Made by a program: the position numbers and the translations under genes | Notes under the pieces: model-generated | Database searches by the model: none | Told to the model about the DNA's origin: nothing | Seen by the model: the letters and a program-made list of their open reading frames with translations, nothing else | In this document: piece by piece, positions 41,281-42,649 of the stretch | How positions within the stretch are numbered: the stretch's first letter is position 1 | How the letters are laid out: the number at the start of each line of letters is the position of its first letter | NCBI RefSeq assembly: GCF_000719705.1 | Contig: NZ_JOHO01000060.1 | Location: 1 to 42,649, forward strand | Direction: 5' to 3' | Source of the DNA: Streptomyces sp. NRRL S-350 | Lineage (GTDB): Bacteria > Actinomycetota > Actinomycetes > Streptomycetales > Streptomycetaceae | DNA: 42,649 nt

Positions 41281-42649
41281 GTGACCCTCCGCATCTCCGT
41301 GATCGGCACCGGCTACCTCGGCGCCACGCATGCCGCGGCGATGGCCGAATTCGGCTTCGAGGTGCTGGGCCTGGACATCGACCCCGACAAGATCGCCATG
41401 CTCACCGCCGGCCGCGTCCCGATGTACGAGCCGGGGCTGTCCGAGCTGCTGCTCAAGCACGTGGCCGGCCACGAGGGCTCCACCGGGCGGCTGCGCTTCA
41501 CCACCTCCGCGCAGGAGGCCGCCGAGTTCGGCGACGTGCACTTCGTCTGCGTCAACACCCCGCAGCGCAAGGGCGAGTTCGCCGCCGACATGTCGTACGT
41601 CGACACCGCGATCGACGACCTCGCGCCGTACCTGACCAGGCCCGTCCTGGTGGTCGGCAAGTCGACCGTCCCGGTCGGCTCGGCGGGGCGGCTGGCCGAG
41701 CGGCTGGCCGCGCTGGCGCCGGTCGGCGAGGGCGCCGAACTCGCCTGGAACCCGGAGTTCCTGCGGGAGGGCTTCGCCGTCCAGGACACCCTGCGGCCGG
41801 ACCGGATCGTGGTCGGCGCCCAGAGCGAGCGGTCGGAGCGGCTGCTGCGCGAGGTGTACGCCGAGCCGATCGCGGCGGGCGTGCCGTTCATGGTCACCGA
41901 CTACGCGACCGCCGAACTGGTCAAGGCCGCCGCCAACTCCTTCCTCGCCACGAAGATCTCCTTCATCAACGCGATGGCAGAGGTCTGCGAGGCGGCGGGC
42001 GCGGACGTCACCCAGCTCAGCAAGGCGCTCGCCTACGACGAGCGGATCGGCGGCAAGTTCCTCAACTCCGGTCTCGGCTTCGGCGGCGGCTGCCTGCCCA
42101 AGGACATCCGCGCGTTCATGGCCCGGGCCGGCGAACTCGGCGCGGACCAGGCGCTGACCTTCCTGCGCGAGGTCGACTCGATCAACATGCGCCGCCGCTC
42201 CAGGATGGTCGAGCTGGCCCGCGAGCAGTGCGGCGGCGGCTTCCTGGGCCGCCGGGTCGCCGTCCTCGGCGCCGCCTTCAAGCCCAACTCGGACGACATC
42301 CGGGACTCCCCCGCGCTCAACGTCGCCGCCCAGATCCAGTTGCAGGGCGCCCAGGTCACGGTCTACGACCCGAAGGCCGTGGACAACGCCCGCAAGATGT
42401 TCCCCTCCCTCACCTACGCCGGCTCCGCCCTGGAGGCCGCCGAGGGCGCCCACGTCGTACTGCACCTCACCGAGTGGGCCGAGTTCCGCGAGCTGGACCC
42501 GGCGGAGCTGGGCGCCGTGGTCGCCGAACGCCGTCTCCTCGACGGCCGCAACGTCCTCGACGCCGACGCCTGGCGCGCCGCCGGCTGGACCTACCGGGCC
42601 CTCGGCCGCCCCGCAGCTCGTACCGATCACCGTCGAAGGCCGTGCGCAC
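41281..42649 (+). CDS. UDP-glucose / GDP-mannose dehydrogenase family protein (3' end outside window)
   Basis: At least 456 residues are visible; the frame is open to the window edge. This family oxidises UDP-glucose (or GDP-mannose) at C6 in two NAD-dependent steps to the uronic acid. The Rossmann motif is SVIGTGYLGATHAAAMAEFG (about 6-25), VCVNTPQRKGEF and GKSTVPVG follow, TAELVKAAANSFLATKISFINAMAE is the dimer/substrate helix, and the catalytic Cys271 lies in GFGGGCLPKD. AAFKPNSDDIRDSPAL begins the C-terminal UDP-binding domain. The GTG start has AGGGAG eight bases upstream. Residues after WTYRALGRP look unlike the family, so the stop codon probably lies shortly beyond the edge or a frameshift lies near the end. 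Confidence 0.9.
   Translation, partial: MTLRISVIGTGYLGATHAAAMAEFGFEVLGLDIDPDKIAMLTAGRVPMYEPGLSELLLKHVAGHEGSTGRLRFTTSAQEAAEFGDVHFVCVNTPQRKGEFAADMSYVDTAIDDLAPYLTRPVLVVGKSTVPVGSAGRLAERLAALAPVGEGAELAWNPEFLREGFAVQDTLRPDRIVVGAQSERSERLLREVYAEPIAAGVPFMVTDYATAELVKAAANSFLATKISFINAMAEVCEAAGADVTQLSKALAYDERIGGKFLNSGLGFGGGCLPKDIRAFMARAGELGADQALTFLREVDSINMRRRSRMVELAREQCGGGFLGRRVAVLGAAFKPNSDDIRDSPALNVAAQIQLQGAQVTVYDPKAVDNARKMFPSLTYAGSALEAAEGAHVVLHLTEWAEFRELDPAELGAVVAERRLLDGRNVLDADAWRAAGWTYRALGRPAARTDHRRRPCA

Overview
The window is a high-GC (roughly 70 to 75 percent by eye) actinobacterial chromosome segment. Protein sequences, GTG/TTG starts, purine-rich ribosome binding sites, WhiB, the F420 genes fbiA and fbiB and a SpoIIM-like protein point to Streptomycetaceae, most likely Streptomyces or Kitasatospora (the genus is inferred). 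Gene order from manB to the LCP proteins matches the conserved actinobacterial block manB / DUF3499 / zincin / whiB2 / fbiA / fbiB / LCP / TIGR03089 known from mycobacteria, so most of this is core chromosome and not an island. No integrase, IS element, CRISPR array or tRNA was seen.

Layout. 1-385: promoters and leader of an rRNA operon read leftward; its 16S gene lies beyond the left edge. 443-2826: divergent spoIIM-like and RDD membrane genes separated by a 14-bp tandem repeat array. 2922-10163 (minus): a hypothetical gene, ahcY, a CDF metal transporter, a SIS protein, a Trm112 protein, manB and DUF3499, punctuated by strong hairpins. 10328-10780: a small zincin-like protein. 10859-16985 (minus): DUF5719, a 1302-residue membrane glycosyltransferase with a Gln/Tyr-rich tail, and whiB. 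17399-20651 (plus): a polycysteine leader peptide, cysteine dioxygenase, fbiA and fbiB. 20714-24324: DNA glycosylase, SgcJ-like protein, secreted PGRP amidase and TIGR03089 protein. 24361-35030: three LCP ligases, a GT2 glycosyltransferase, a MacB/FtsX-type ABC exporter, and an FMN reductase with its own cysteine leader peptide. 35201-40880: small metabolic genes (arylamine N-acetyltransferase, cyclophilin, MerR, methyltransferase, quinone reductase, GNAT, SDR). 41281-end: a UDP-glucose dehydrogenase family gene cut by the window edge.

How they fit together. Envelope building dominates: manB supplies mannose-1-phosphate or glucose-1-phosphate, the sugar dehydrogenase makes UDP-glucuronate-type donors, two glycosyltransferases use activated sugars, LCP proteins attach glycopolymers to peptidoglycan and the amidase trims the wall. 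WhiB links the block to sporulation. FbiA and FbiB make cofactor F420. Sulfur metabolism is the second theme: ahcY recycles S-adenosylhomocysteine, cysteine dioxygenase degrades cysteine, and the SsuE-like FMN reductase probably serves sulfonate use; the last two each sit behind a short cysteine-containing leader ORF. The most interesting signal is the polycysteine leader in front of a cysteine-degrading enzyme, where the expected sign of attenuation is opposite to that of the biosynthetic cases.
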